Position numbers and translations under genes: made by a program. DNA of 59,820 bases from an uncultured Oscillospiraceae bacterium (GTDB lineage: Bacteria; Bacillota; Clostridia; Oscillospirales; Oscillospiraceae): positions 1-59,820 of the forward strand of contig CAJUFJ010000018.1 of the NCBI GenBank assembly GCA_910585815.1, written 5' to 3'. The notes under the pieces were generated by a model. That model did no database searches. It was not told the DNA's origin and saw nothing but the letters and a program-made list of their open reading frames with translations. Of this stretch, positions 34,054 to 42,043 are shown piece by piece (the stretch's first letter is position 1; each line of letters starts with the position of its first letter).

Positions 34054-34910
34054 TTTGCTTCTCCTTTCCCCACAAAGAGCATGATGTCTTCCAGAGTGGT
34101 CCGCTCCACCAGGAGCATGGGGTACTTGCGGGCAAAGGCCGCCCGGTCCTTCACCAGGGCCTCCGCGCCGAAGGCCCCCCTCCGGGTGTGCAGTACGTCC
34201 CGGGGGTCGATGTTCTCCAGCTGGGCGGTAGTACAGCCCACCCGGCCGTAGGAGTCGAGGATGTTGTCCTTGGCGTCGGACAGTACCACCTGTCCCTGAT
34301 GGATGTAGGCGATGTAGTCGGCCACCTTCTCCAGGTCGGAGGTGATGTGGCTGGACATGAGGATGGCGTGGTCCTCATCCTGGATGAAGCCCAGAAACTC
34401 GTCCAGAATCTCGTCCCGGACCACCGGGTCCAGGCCGGCGGTGGCCTCGTCCAGAATGAGTAGCCTGGGGTGGTGGGCCAGGGCGGCAGACAGGGACAGC
34501 TTCATTTTCATCCCTCGGGAAAACTCTTTAATGAGCTTCTTCTCCGGCAGGCCGAATTTGTCCAGATAGGACCGGAACAGCTTCCGGTCCCACTCCCGGT
34601 AGGCGGGGGCCAGGATTTTGTCCAGGTCCAGGGGGCGGAGGGCGTCAGAGAAAAAGCACTCGTCCAGCACCAGCCCGATGTCCTGCTTGGCCAGCCGCTC
34701 CTCCCGGATGTTGTCATAGCCCAGCAGGGTGATCTCACCTGCGTCCCGGTGGATCAGGTTCAGGATACACTTGATGGTGGTGGTCTTGCCCGCCCCGTTC
34801 TCGCCAATCAGCCCCAAGATGGAGCCGCCGGGGAGGGTCAGGTCGATATTTTTTAGGGCAAAGTCCCCATAGGACTTGGATAACCCCTTGATTTCAATAC
34901 AATTTGTCAT
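34050..34910 (-). CDS. ABC transporter ATP-binding protein
   Basis: 286 residues. Walker A is GENGAGKTT near residue 38, the signature is FSRGMKMKLSLSAAL near 135, Walker B is LLILDEATAGLDP near 152 and the switch His is SSHITSD near 190. The C-terminal 70 residues are an extension common in BcrA/YtrB-like proteins. It is coupled by 4-nt overlaps to the GntR gene before it and the permease after it. Confidence 0.94.
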   Translation of the reverse strand: MTNCIEIKGLSKSYGDFALKNIDLTLPGGSILGLIGENGAGKTTTIKCILNLIHRDAGEITLLGYDNIREERLAKQDIGLVLDECFFSDALRPLDLDKILAPAYREWDRKLFRSYLDKFGLPEKKLIKEFSRGMKMKLSLSAALAHHPRLLILDEATAGLDPVVRDEILDEFLGFIQDEDHAILMSSHITSDLEKVADYIAYIHQGQVVLSDAKDNILDSYGRVGCTTAQLENIDPRDVLHTRRGAFGAEALVKDRAAFARKYPMLLVERTTLEDIMLFVGKGEAK

Positions 34911-35287
34911 AATTCTTCCCCTTTATACAATATGTCCAGCATCTCATGGAGGTCCTCCAGGGGCATGGCCCCCTTCCGGGCCTCCTCCACCGCCTGGGCC
35001 AGCTTTTCCTCTACCTTCCGCAGCTGGGCCTCCCGCAGCAGCTCATGGTTCTGGGGGGCCACAAAGCAGCCCTTCCCCGGGACGTTCTCCAGAAAGCCGT
35101 CCCGCTCCAGCTCCTCATAGGCCCGTTTGGTGGTGATCACCGAGATGCGAAGCTCCTTGGCCAGCAGCCGCATAGAGGGCAGGGCGTCCCCCGCCGACAA
35201 GGTCCCGGCCATGATCTGTTCCTTTACCTGGTCGGTGATCTGCTCGTAGATGGGCTTTCCGCTGGCGTTACTCAATATAATATCCAT
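34907..35287 (-). CDS. GntR-family regulator (YtrA type)
   Basis: 126 residues, the short YtrA length. The winged helix includes IYEQITDQVKEQIMAGTLSA (quoted in part) and LRISVITTKRAYEELERDG. The C-terminus is a short dimerisation helix pair without an effector domain. It heads the transporter operon and very likely represses it through the palindrome that overlaps its own -10 box. Confidence 0.93.
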   Translation of the reverse strand: MDIILSNASGKPIYEQITDQVKEQIMAGTLSAGDALPSMRLLAKELRISVITTKRAYEELERDGFLENVPGKGCFVAPQNHELLREAQLRKVEEKLAQAVEEARKGAMPLEDLHEMLDILYKGEEL

Positions 35288-35386
35288 TTAGCCTGCCTTT
35301 CAACAGCGGGGGGCGGTCCTGGCTGCAAGCCTGCGCACGGTCTCGCGCCGGAGGGCTCCTCCCTGTCATGTTGGATTTAGTGTATA

Positions 35387-35428
35387 TATACTATATGTAC
35401 AGTATAACGCTTTTTCTCCATTTGTCAA
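35387..35428 (-). promoter_or_regulatory. Promoter and operator of the GntR/ABC operon
   Basis: On the minus strand TTGACA (35423-35428), 16-nt spacer, TATACT (35401-35406). The inverted repeat TATACT-N8-AGTATA (35387-35406) begins at the -10 box and extends downstream, a position suited to repression. Confidence 0.75.
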
Positions 35429-35454
35429 TAGGCTGGACAAAAAAATTTTGCGGA

Positions 35455-35486
35455 CCGTCTCTTTGTGGGAGACGGCCCGTTTTTTC
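35455..35486 (+). terminator. Terminator-like hairpin upstream of spoIIAA
   Basis: CCGTCTC/GAGACGG stem, then CCCG and six T residues on the plus strand. No plus-strand gene precedes it, so it may stop antisense transcripts entering from the left or act as an attenuator. Confidence 0.55.
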
Positions 35487-35514
35487 GTTTCTGCGGCGGA
35501 AAGGCCGCAAATCC

Positions 35515-35536
35515 GACAGGGGTCCTGTCCTATAAT
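35515..35536 (+). promoter_or_regulatory. Candidate spoIIA promoter with dyad
   Basis: TATAAT at 35531-35536 has no recognisable -35 at 16-18 nt. Instead the dyad GACAGG-GGT-CCTGTC (35515-35529) lies directly before it. This suggests activator dependence or another sigma factor, as expected for a sporulation operon. Confidence 0.45.
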
Positions 35537-35578
35537 GGACTGGAAAATAATGGGATGCGTCGAAGGAGAGGAGCCAAT

Positions 35579-35884
35579 ATGCCAGTAATCTGTAGAGAGG
35601 ACAAACGCCAGCTCACCGCCCTGGTGGCGGGGGAGCTGGACCACCATGAGGCCAGGACTGTGATGGAGGAGCTGGACCGCCGCATCGACCTGGCTCAGCC
35701 CAGGGAGCTCACCCTGGACCTGAGCGGGCTCACCTTTGCCGACAGCTCGGGCATTGCGGTGCTCCTCCGGGCCCACCGGAGGATGGGACAGGTGCGGGGG
35801 TCCATGCGGGTGGTGAACACCCCAGCCCAGGCCGGGAAGGTGTTTAAAGCCGCCGGACTGGAGCGGATTATCCGGTTTGAGTGA
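35579..35884 (+). CDS. spoIIAA: Anti-sigma F factor antagonist
   Basis: 101 residues, STAS domain. The phosphorylated serine lies in FADSSGIAVLLRAH near residues 57-58; LTLDLSGLTF precedes it. When unphosphorylated it binds SpoIIAB and frees sigma F in the forespore. Start chosen at the ATG with GAAGGAGAGG upstream. The usual spoIIAB follows, but a 115-bp palindromic repeat lies between them. Confidence 0.93.
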   Translation: MPVICREDKRQLTALVAGELDHHEARTVMEELDRRIDLAQPRELTLDLSGLTFADSSGIAVLLRAHRRMGQVRGSMRVVNTPAQAGKVFKAAGLERIIRFE

Positions 35885-35887
35885 AAG

Positions 35888-36001
35888 AGGCTCCCTCCTT
35901 GAGGGAGCTGTCGCCGCCGCAGGCGGTGACTGAGGGAGTATTCCATGAACGCACTCCCTCCGTCACGGCTTCGCCGTGCCACCTCCCTCTAAGAGGGAGG
36001 C
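35888..36001. repeat. Palindromic repeat, GAGGGAG type (copy 2)
   Basis: 114 bp within the spoIIA operon. End hairpins GGCTCCCTCCTTGAGGGAGC and CCTCCCTCTAAGAGGGAGG, inner stems GCCGCCGCAGGCGGTGA (in part) and CACGGCTTCGCCGTG. Same layout as 381-494 with different but self-complementary inner stems. Confidence 0.85.
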
Positions 36002-36017
36002 AAAAAGGAGGATACAT

Positions 36018-36455
36018 ATGAAAATTGAGAATCAAGTCACCCTGGACTTCCCCAGCCGGTCGGCCAACGAGAGCTTTGCCCGGACGGCGGCGGCCTGCTT
36101 TGCCGCCCAGCTGGACCCCACCCTGGAGGAGATCAATGACATCAAAACCGCCGTCAGCGAGGCGGTGACCAACGCCATTGTCCACGCCTACCCGGACACC
36201 CTGGGCAGGGTGTCGGTGAAGCTGCGCATCCGGGAGGACCGGATACTGGAGATTGTGGTGAAGGACTGGGGGGTGGGCATTGCCGACGTGGACCAGGCTC
36301 GGACCCCCCTGTTTACCACCGGCAATGAGGAACGCTCCGGTATGGGCTTTACCATCATGGAGAGCTTTATGGACACTGTGCGGGTCCGCTCCACCCCCGG
36401 GAAGGGGACCACCGTCACCATGGCCCGGAGAATATCCCGCCGGGCCGGGCGGTGA
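36018..36455 (+). CDS. spoIIAB: Anti-sigma F factor (serine kinase)
   Basis: 145 residues with a GHKL ATP-binding fold: N-box EAVTNAIVHAYP near 50, G1 box VKDWGVGIAD near 85 and G2 region TGNEERSGMGFTIMESF near 105. It holds sigma F inactive and phosphorylates SpoIIAA. AAAAAGGAGG upstream lies just outside the repeat. Its stop overlaps the sigF GTG by 4 nt. Confidence 0.95.
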   Translation: MKIENQVTLDFPSRSANESFARTAAACFAAQLDPTLEEINDIKTAVSEAVTNAIVHAYPDTLGRVSVKLRIREDRILEIVVKDWGVGIADVDQARTPLFTTGNEERSGMGFTIMESFMDTVRVRSTPGKGTTVTMARRISRRAGR

Positions 36456-37165
36456 GCGGGCAGCTCGCCGGCTCCGCCCTGCTGGAGGCCGCCCGGGGGG
36501 GTGACAGCGCCGCCTGTGAGCAGGTGCTGCTGGAGAACAACGGCCTGATCTGGAGCGTGGTCCGCCGGTATTACGGCCGGGGGGTGGAGCCCGACGACCT
36601 GTATCAGCTGGGCTGCCTGGGCTTCCTCAAGGCGGTGCAGGGCTTCGACCCTCAGTACGGCACCCAGTTCTCCACCTACGCCGTGCCCAAAATCGCCGGG
36701 GAGATCCGCCGCTTTCTCCGGGACGACGGGCCGGTGAAGGTGAGCCGGGGGCTGAAGGAGCGGGGGTCCGCCATCCGGGCGGCCCGGGCCAGGCTGGCCT
36801 CCGACCTGGGGCGGGAGCCCACCCTGTCTGAGCTGGCGGAGGCCACTGACCTCTCCCCCGAGGACATCGCCGCCGCCGAGACGGCCACCGAGCCGGTGAT
36901 CTCCCTCCAGGCGGAGACGGGGGCCGACGGGCTTACCCTGGAGGGGATGCTTACCACAGGAAACGAGGAGGAGGGGATGGTGGAGCGGCTCACCCTCCGC
37001 TCTGCCATCGCTGCCCTGCCCGAGCGGGAGCAGCAGGTGCTCCTCCTGCGGTACTATAAGGGGCTGACCCAGATGAACACCGCCCGGGTGCTGGGGGTGT
37101 CTCAGGTGCAGGTGTCCCGGCTGGAGCGGCGGGCGCTGGACAAGCTGCGCCGGGAACTGACCTAG
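36452..37165 (+). CDS. sigF: RNA polymerase sporulation sigma factor F
   Basis: 237 residues, GTG start in GTGA overlap with spoIIAB. Region 2 shows DLYQLGCLGFLKAVQGFDP and FSTYAVPKIAGEIRRFLRD; region 4 shows LPEREQQVLLLRYYKG and SQVQVSRLERRALDKLR. Operon position after spoIIAA and spoIIAB identifies it as sigma F, the first forespore-specific sigma factor. Confidence 0.96.
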   Translation: MSGQLAGSALLEAARGGDSAACEQVLLENNGLIWSVVRRYYGRGVEPDDLYQLGCLGFLKAVQGFDPQYGTQFSTYAVPKIAGEIRRFLRDDGPVKVSRGLKERGSAIRAARARLASDLGREPTLSELAEATDLSPEDIAAAETATEPVISLQAETGADGLTLEGMLTTGNEEEGMVERLTLRSAIAALPEREQQVLLLRYYKGLTQMNTARVLGVSQVQVSRLERRALDKLRRELT

Positions 37166-37259
37166 CATAGGCGCTTCGGACGGAACGGCGGGCAGGGCGA
37201 AGCCGTGACTAAGGCTTTACAGCTGCGGCGGGACGAAATCACAGTTCAAGTTACAAAAC

Positions 37260-37294
37260 AACCGCCCCCCTTTGGCGGAAGGGGGGCGGTTTTC
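37260..37294 (+). terminator. Terminator of the spoIIA-sigF operon
   Basis: A 12-bp stem AACCGCCCCCCT/AGGGGGGCGGTT with an 8-nt loop followed by TTTTCCC. The rest of 37166-37467 between the convergent operons shows nothing else I can name. Confidence 0.8.
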
Positions 37295-37467
37295 CCGCGG
37301 CCGGGCAGAGAGAGGGCTTCGTCCTGGAGAGAGGCGGACTACGCCGGCCTGGCCGCGGCAGATTGGGAACTTGCGAAACATCAAACCAGTTCGCACCTTC
37401 CATTATAGCGGACAGGGGATAAAATGGGTGTCAACGTGGGGGGACAAGCTGTAAAAATGCCGTTAAA

Positions 37468-38175
37468 TCAGTCGTCCAGCATCCGGTAGCCGATGCCCAG
37501 CTCGGTGTGGATGTATTTGGGCTCGGAGGGGTTTTCCTTCAGCTTCCGGCGGATGTTGGCCATATTCACCCGCAAAATCTGGTTGCTGCCGCTGCCGCCG
37601 TAGGGGCCCCAGATGTGCTCCAGGATGAAATCGTAGGTGAGCACCTTTCCGGCGTGGATAGCCAGCAGTTCGATGATTTTGAACTCGTTCTGGGTGAAAT
37701 GAATCTCCTCCCCGGCCAGCAGCACCTGGTGGCGGGCCAGGTCGATGGTCAGGTCCTTGATCTGATAGGAGTCCCGCTGGATGCCCTGGCTCAGCTTCAG
37801 CCGCTCGGCCCGGCGGAGGGTGGACCGGATGCGGGCCAGCAGCTCCGACACGCCGAAGGGCTTGACCACATAGTCGTCCGCCCCCATGTCCAGCGCCCGC
37901 ACCTTTTCCGCCTCCCGGTCCCGGGCGGAGATGATGATGATGGGCACCTCCCGGGGCAGCCCCCGGAGCCGGGCCAGAATCTCCAGGCCGTCCATGTCGG
38001 GCAGTCCCAGGTCCAGCAGCACCAGATCGGGGCCGTGGGAGAAGAACAGGGACAGGCCCTCCTTGCCGGTGTAGGCGGGGATGGTGCGGTAGTCGTTGGC
38101 GCTCAGGGCCCGGCTGATGAAGTTGCTGATGGCCCGCTCGTCCTCGATGATAAGAATGGTCTGTTTTTCGTTCAT
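37468..38175 (-). CDS. kdpE: KdpE-like response regulator
   Basis: 235 residues from the ATG 9 nt after GGAG; an ATG three codons earlier abuts the RBS. Receiver: EDE at 10-12, LLDLGLPDMDG with the phospho-acceptor, SARD and VKPFGVSEL. The OmpR winged helix has FTQNEFKIIELLAIHAGKVL and EPKYIHTELGIGYRM. The sequence and the DUF4118 kinase next to it identify a KdpDE-type pair that usually answers to potassium limitation or osmotic stress. No kdpFABC or other potassium transporter is in the window. Confidence 0.88.
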   Translation of the reverse strand: MNEKQTILIIEDERAISNFISRALSANDYRTIPAYTGKEGLSLFFSHGPDLVLLDLGLPDMDGLEILARLRGLPREVPIIIISARDREAEKVRALDMGADDYVVKPFGVSELLARIRSTLRRAERLKLSQGIQRDSYQIKDLTIDLARHQVLLAGEEIHFTQNEFKIIELLAIHAGKVLTYDFILEHIWGPYGGSGSNQILRVNMANIRRKLKENPSEPKYIHTELGIGYRMLDD

Positions 38176-38232
38176 AACTGACATCTCCGTATTATGTTGC
38201 AGGGGGCGGGCTCCCGCCCGCCGCTGTGATGT

Positions 38233-39396
38233 TCAGGCCGTGGGCAGGCCGAAGCGGAACACCGCCCCGCCGTCTATGTGGTTCTCAGCGGTGAAAAAAC
38301 CGCCGTGGGCCTTGATGATGTTCTGGCACACCGACAGGCCGATGCCCATGCCCCGGGTGGAGTCGCCCGACAGGGAGCGGGGCATGGGCCGGCCGGCCTT
38401 TACGGCGTGGTACACCTCTGGAGACAGCCCCCGGCCCCGGTCCCGCACCTCCACCACCGCCCAGTCCTCCTGGCGGTACAGCCGCAGGGTGATGTGCTCC
38501 GGGTCGCCTGAGTGGCGGATGGCGTTCTCCAGCAGGTTGACGATTACCTGCTTGACCAGCAGCGGGTCCATGGGCAGATACAGGATATCCTCCGACAGGT
38601 CCAGTTCCACCCGGCAGTCTGGAAAGCGCCGGCGGGTGGTAAGAAGGGCGTCCCCCGCCACCTCCTCCAGCATCTCCTCCCGCATTTTCAGGGGCATGGT
38701 GCCGTCCTGCACCCGGGTGACCGACAGCAGGTTTTCCACCATGACGATGAGGCTGTCGGCGTCCTGCTTGATGTCCGAGAGCATGGCCAGGTTTTTGGGA
38801 GATACCTCCGGGGTCTCCAGCAGCACCGAGACTGTCCCCGAGATGGAGGTGAGGGGGGTGCGCAGGTCGTGGGACACCGCCCGCAGGATGTTCTCCCGGA
38901 TGGCGGCCCGCTCCGACTCCAGCTGAATGGCCGCCTTCTCGGCGTTGAGCCGCTCATTCTGCTCGTAGAGGGCTTTGGCCTTCTTCTCCCGCCGGACCGC
39001 CTCGGTGGCCTGCTTCTTCACCCGGGCGGTGAGGGCGCACACCATGCAGGAGACGGCCACCATGGACAGCATGGCCACCGGGTAACCGGTGCGGCTGAGG
39101 GAGAAGGCGGCGTAGGGCTCCATAAAGTAGATGTTGATCCACAGTGCCCCGATGATGGAGGCGGCAATGCCGTAGGCGTAGCCCGAGGTGAGCAGGGAGA
39201 TCATGGCCACCGCCAGCACAAAGACCAGGGCGGAGTTGTTCTCTCCGCCGGTGTGGGTAATCAGGATGCTGCTGGCATAGTAGGCGGCGCACAGAAACAG
39301 GGCCGTAATCCCCAAGTTGCGGGGAACGGCCGGGATGCGGTGGCCCTGTACGTCCACCCAGTGGTACAGGTCTTTCAGCGGTTGGAAGGAAATCAT
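38233..39396 (-). CDS. Short KdpD-like sensor histidine kinase (DUF4118)
   Basis: 387 residues from the ATG of MISFQPLKDLYHW. Four membrane helices (about 27-130) form a DUF4118 domain with YAYGIAASIIGALWINIYF. A coiled segment, HisKA motif RAVSHDLRTPLTSISG with the phospho-acceptor His, N-box VNLLENAIRHS and G-box TRGMGIGLSV follow. Full KdpD is about 900 residues and carries N-terminal KdpD and Usp domains; both are absent here. A separate start, promoter and RBS show this is a naturally short gene. The missing sensor half means potassium or c-di-AMP sensing must differ. Confidence 0.88.
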   Translation of the reverse strand: MISFQPLKDLYHWVDVQGHRIPAVPRNLGITALFLCAAYYASSILITHTGGENNSALVFVLAVAMISLLTSGYAYGIAASIIGALWINIYFMEPYAAFSLSRTGYPVAMLSMVAVSCMVCALTARVKKQATEAVRREKKAKALYEQNERLNAEKAAIQLESERAAIRENILRAVSHDLRTPLTSISGTVSVLLETPEVSPKNLAMLSDIKQDADSLIVMVENLLSVTRVQDGTMPLKMREEMLEEVAGDALLTTRRRFPDCRVELDLSEDILYLPMDPLLVKQVIVNLLENAIRHSGDPEHITLRLYRQEDWAVVEVRDRGRGLSPEVYHAVKAGRPMPRSLSGDSTRGMGIGLSVCQNIIKAHGGFFTAENHIDGGAVFRFGLPTA

Positions 39397-39430
39397 GGCC
39401 CCTGTCCTCTCGTCGGGTGTATTTGTGGTG

Positions 39431-39459
39431 ATTATACCAAAAATCCCGGCAAAGGTAAA
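39431..39459 (-). promoter_or_regulatory. Promoter of the short kdpD-kdpE operon
   Basis: On the minus strand TTTACC, 17-nt spacer, TATAAT, about 35 nt upstream of the kinase start. Confidence 0.65.
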
Positions 39460-39523
39460 GCCCGGGGCGGGGAGATGGAAAATCTTAACGGGGTCGAAAC
39501 GTGCCGCGGCCGCCGGAGGGCAC

Positions 39524-39557
39524 AAAATACCGGCACAGCAGAGGTCTGCCGTGCCGG
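39524..39557 (-). terminator. Terminator of the toxin-antitoxin pair
   Basis: CCGGCAC/GTGCCGG outer stem with an inner GCAGAGGTCTGC hairpin, followed on the minus strand by TATTTTG. Confidence 0.65.
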
Positions 39558-39572
39558 TTTCCAAACAGGCGG

Positions 39573-39869
39573 TCAGGAGAGGAGCCAGCGGTAATCCTGA
39601 CGGCCGTCTATAATGTATTCCACAAAAACCGTGTCGCCCTCCACGAGATAGAAAACCAGATACCAGTTTGGAACAAACAGCTTGCGGAATGGGCCTGTGC
39701 CGTCTAAAAAAGGGAACCGTTCCGGCATTTTGGCCAGACTCCGTATTTCTCCCATCAGCTTCCTTTGAAGTGCTCTCGCTGCTCCGGGGTTGACTGCCGC
39801 CAGATAATAGAGATGGCTTTTCAGCATATTCCGGGCCTCGCCGGAGAGCACCACCTTATACTGCTTCAT
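39573..39869 (-). CDS. RelE/ParE-family toxin
   Basis: 98 residues beginning MKQYKVVLSGEARNMLKSHL and containing PERFPFLDGTGPFRKLFV and YLVFYLVEGDTVFVEYIIDG (each quoted in part). This is the plasmid-stabilisation RelE/ParE fold; family members are ribosome-dependent mRNA nucleases or gyrase poisons. It overlaps the antitoxin gene by 14 nt. The C-terminal RQDYRWLLS resembles the usual RelE end. Confidence 0.88.
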   Translation of the reverse strand: MKQYKVVLSGEARNMLKSHLYYLAAVNPGAARALQRKLMGEIRSLAKMPERFPFLDGTGPFRKLFVPNWYLVFYLVEGDTVFVEYIIDGRQDYRWLLS

Positions 39870-40146
39870 CCTGTTTTCCCTCGGCCAGGGCGATGATCTC
39901 GTCAAGCTCCCGGTCCACCTCGTCCACCGAGTAGTATTTTGCGCCGCTGATTCGTTTTTGCTCAATTTCCAGCAGCTCCTCCCGCAGCTTGAGCATCTTC
40001 TCTCTGCGGGTGAAGGCCTCAATATCCATTACAACCAGGTCGCCCTCGCCGTTTTTGGTCAGGTAGACGGGCTCGCCGGTGGAGCGGCACAGCTCGGCAA
40101 TCTCGTTGTAGTTCTGCCGGATGGCGGCGCTGGGCTTGATGTTCAT
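39856..40146 (-). CDS. Phd/YefM-type antitoxin
   Basis: 96 residues. The N-terminal DNA-binding fold has IRQNYNEIAELCRSTGEPVY and LTKNGEGDLVVMDIEAF, typical of Phd/YefM. The acidic C-terminus should wrap the RelE/ParE toxin encoded next. The complex normally represses its own promoter. Confidence 0.9.
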   Translation of the reverse strand: MNIKPSAAIRQNYNEIAELCRSTGEPVYLTKNGEGDLVVMDIEAFTRREKMLKLREELLEIEQKRISGAKYYSVDEVDRELDEIIALAEGKQDEAV

Positions 40147-40181
40147 GACAAGTCCCCCTTGGATAATAAAATTATAATTAT

Positions 40182-40210
40182 ATTATATACTTATTCTGCT
40201 ATATCCGCAA
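40182..40210 (-). promoter_or_regulatory. Promoter of the toxin-antitoxin pair
   Basis: On the minus strand TTGCGG, 17-nt spacer, TATAAT. The -10 region is an AT-rich run of TATAAT-like repeats (ATAATATAATTATAATTTTA), a likely site for antitoxin binding. Confidence 0.6.
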
Positions 40211-40251
40211 GGGAATTTTTCACGGCGGAAATCTGGCAGTGCGGTGAGGTC

Positions 40252-40280
40252 TTGTACAGCGGCAAAATGCGTGGTATAAT
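40252..40280 (+). promoter_or_regulatory. Promoter of pyrE
   Basis: TTGTAC, 17-nt spacer, TATAAT, 54 nt upstream of the start codon. No PyrR-binding loop or attenuator was seen in the short leader. Confidence 0.7.
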
Positions 40281-40333
40281 AAACCATTGCGGTCCCGAAG
40301 GGGCCGAACATAAAAAAGAGAGGTTTATCCGCC

Positions 40334-41008
40334 ATGACCTATCAGGAAGAATTTATTACCTTTATGGTGCGCTCCGGCGTGCTCACCTTTGGGGACTTTA
40401 CCACCAAGTCGGGACGGAAGACCCCCTATTTCGTCAACACCGGCAATTATAAAACCGGCGCGCAGGCCGCGCGCCTGGGGGATTACTACGCCGCCTGCAT
40501 CCAGGAGCACCTGCCCGACGGGATCGACTGCCTGTTTGGCCCGGCCTACAAGGGCATCCCCCTGGCCGTCTCCGCCGCCGCCTCCCTGTACCGCAATCAC
40601 GGCCGGGACCTGCCCTACTGCTTCAACCGCAAGGAGGCCAAGGACCACGGCGAGGGGGGCTCCATGGTGGGGTACAAGCCCCAGGACGGGGACCGGGTGG
40701 CCATTATCGAGGACGTGGTCACCGCCGGCACCGCCGTGCGGGAGAGTATCGAGCTGTTTAAGCACGTGGCCGACGTAAACATGAAGGCCCTTTTCGTCTC
40801 GGTGGACCGGATGGAGCGGGGCACCCGGGACTGCTCCACCCTGGACGAGCTGCGCCAGGATTACGGCATCCAGGTGTTCCCCATTGTCACCGTGCGGGAC
40901 GTGATTGCCTTCCTTCACAACAACCCGGTGGACGGCAGGGTGTATATCGACGACGGGATGAAGGCCAAAATGGAGGCTTACCTGGCTGAATACGGGGCGA
41001 AGGGATGA
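40334..41008 (+). CDS. pyrE: Orotate phosphoribosyltransferase
   Basis: 224 residues. The PRPP-binding motif VAIIEDVVTAGTAV is near 120, YFVNTGNYKTG near 32 and FGPAYKGIPLA near 77, with the flexible loop RKEAKDHGEGG. It makes OMP from orotate and PRPP. It is the first gene of an operon with two unknown genes, joined by ATGA overlaps. Other pyrimidine genes are absent from this window. Confidence 0.95.
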   Translation: MTYQEEFITFMVRSGVLTFGDFTTKSGRKTPYFVNTGNYKTGAQAARLGDYYAACIQEHLPDGIDCLFGPAYKGIPLAVSAAASLYRNHGRDLPYCFNRKEAKDHGEGGSMVGYKPQDGDRVAIIEDVVTAGTAVRESIELFKHVADVNMKALFVSVDRMERGTRDCSTLDELRQDYGIQVFPIVTVRDVIAFLHNNPVDGRVYIDDGMKAKMEAYLAEYGAKG

Positions 41009-41427
41009 ACTTCATCGACCGGGCCCTGGCCCGGGGCCGGCGGTTGAACGATGACGATTTCCTCCAGGCCATGGCGGACATCTACAGAGAGCCCCAGGTC
41101 TGGCAGGAGCTGGACCGGTATCCTCCGTACATCCGGGATGTGATTTACGTCATCGACTACGATACCGAGGTGCAGATGGAAGGGCTGGACGCCTGCGCGG
41201 CCAGCCCCCGCGCGGAACAGTATATACAGGCCCTGCACAATTGCGGGGCGGTCTCTGAGGCGGAGCTTTTAAAGCGGGCGAAGAAGCTGACGGACAGCGG
41301 CCCGGACGGTGAGGACGAGGCGGTTGACGCCGAGATGGAGAGCCTGTACCGCCAGATTGCCCTCAACCAGAATTATGAGGAATTTTGGGACCTGGTGCGG
41401 GGGTATATCGGGAGGGAACGGAAATGA
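41005..41427 (+). CDS. Uncharacterised protein, 140 residues (possibly DUF4375/DMP19-like)
   Basis: Overlaps pyrE by 4 nt (ATGA) and the next gene by 4 nt. Helical, acidic, with AEQYIQALHNCGAVSEAELL and SLYRQIALNQNYEEFWDLVR; the arrangement recalls DUF4375 proteins, but this is tentative. Its coupling to pyrE indicates co-expression, not a pyrimidine function. Confidence 0.78.
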   Translation: MNFIDRALARGRRLNDDDFLQAMADIYREPQVWQELDRYPPYIRDVIYVIDYDTEVQMEGLDACAASPRAEQYIQALHNCGAVSEAELLKRAKKLTDSGPDGEDEAVDAEMESLYRQIALNQNYEEFWDLVRGYIGRERK

Positions 41428-42017
41428 CCGAGCTGACAGGCCACCCTGTCTACCGGCTGCTGGAGACAAAATATGACGAGTGTCAGCTGGACATTGTAGT
41501 CCTCCAGCCCGATGGGCCCTATGAGGGGGAGGTTACCCACCGGCGGGCGGTGGTGGAGGCCTTCGCCCTCTTGAACAGGCGGGCGCGAATCGCCAACAAC
41601 TTTACTGCCAGCGGCTTTCAGGTGTGGGTGGAGCAGGAGAAGATGGAGGCCCGCCCCATTACCTGGGAGGAACTGACCTGGCTGCCCCCAAATTTCCCCA
41701 GAACATGTAAGGAGAAAAAGCGACAGGTGCGGGAGCTGCAGCGGCAGGGGAAACAGTATTGCGAACGCTGGGACGTGCTGTCTCTGGGATACGCCTTTTT
41801 GGCCCCGCCCTATGGGCTTGACGCCTGGGGGGAAGATTTTGACAAGCTGTGCCAGGTCCTCTTTCCCAACCGGGACGCCTTGGAGATTTTAAGCTGGAAC
41901 GATACCTGGTCCAACTACTTCGACGACGGAAACGAGTGGTGGGGAACAGCCTGCTGGTCGGTATACGACCGGGCGGCGGGCGTCTTTGTGGTGATTGGCG
42001 CGTCCCTGACCGACTGA
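41424..42017 (+). CDS. Uncharacterised protein, 197 residues
   Basis: Start at the ATG overlapping the previous stop, with GGGAGG upstream. Rich in tryptophan and aromatic residues near the C-terminus (SWNDTWSNYFDDGNEWWGTA). No signal peptide or membrane helix. The family is not recognised; FVVIGASLTD at the end resembles the close of a beta-sandwich but is not diagnostic. Confidence 0.78.
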   Translation: MTELTGHPVYRLLETKYDECQLDIVVLQPDGPYEGEVTHRRAVVEAFALLNRRARIANNFTASGFQVWVEQEKMEARPITWEELTWLPPNFPRTCKEKKRQVRELQRQGKQYCERWDVLSLGYAFLAPPYGLDAWGEDFDKLCQVLFPNRDALEILSWNDTWSNYFDDGNEWWGTACWSVYDRAAGVFVVIGASLTD

Positions 42018-42043
42018 TATTTGATAGGAGGAGCTGAGCGGCC

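Noticed and set aside
35421..35429. Spo0A-type box (TTTGTCAAT) upstream of spoIIA
   Set aside because: It coincides with the GntR promoter -35 on the other strand and is over 100 nt from the spoIIA -10; not enough support.
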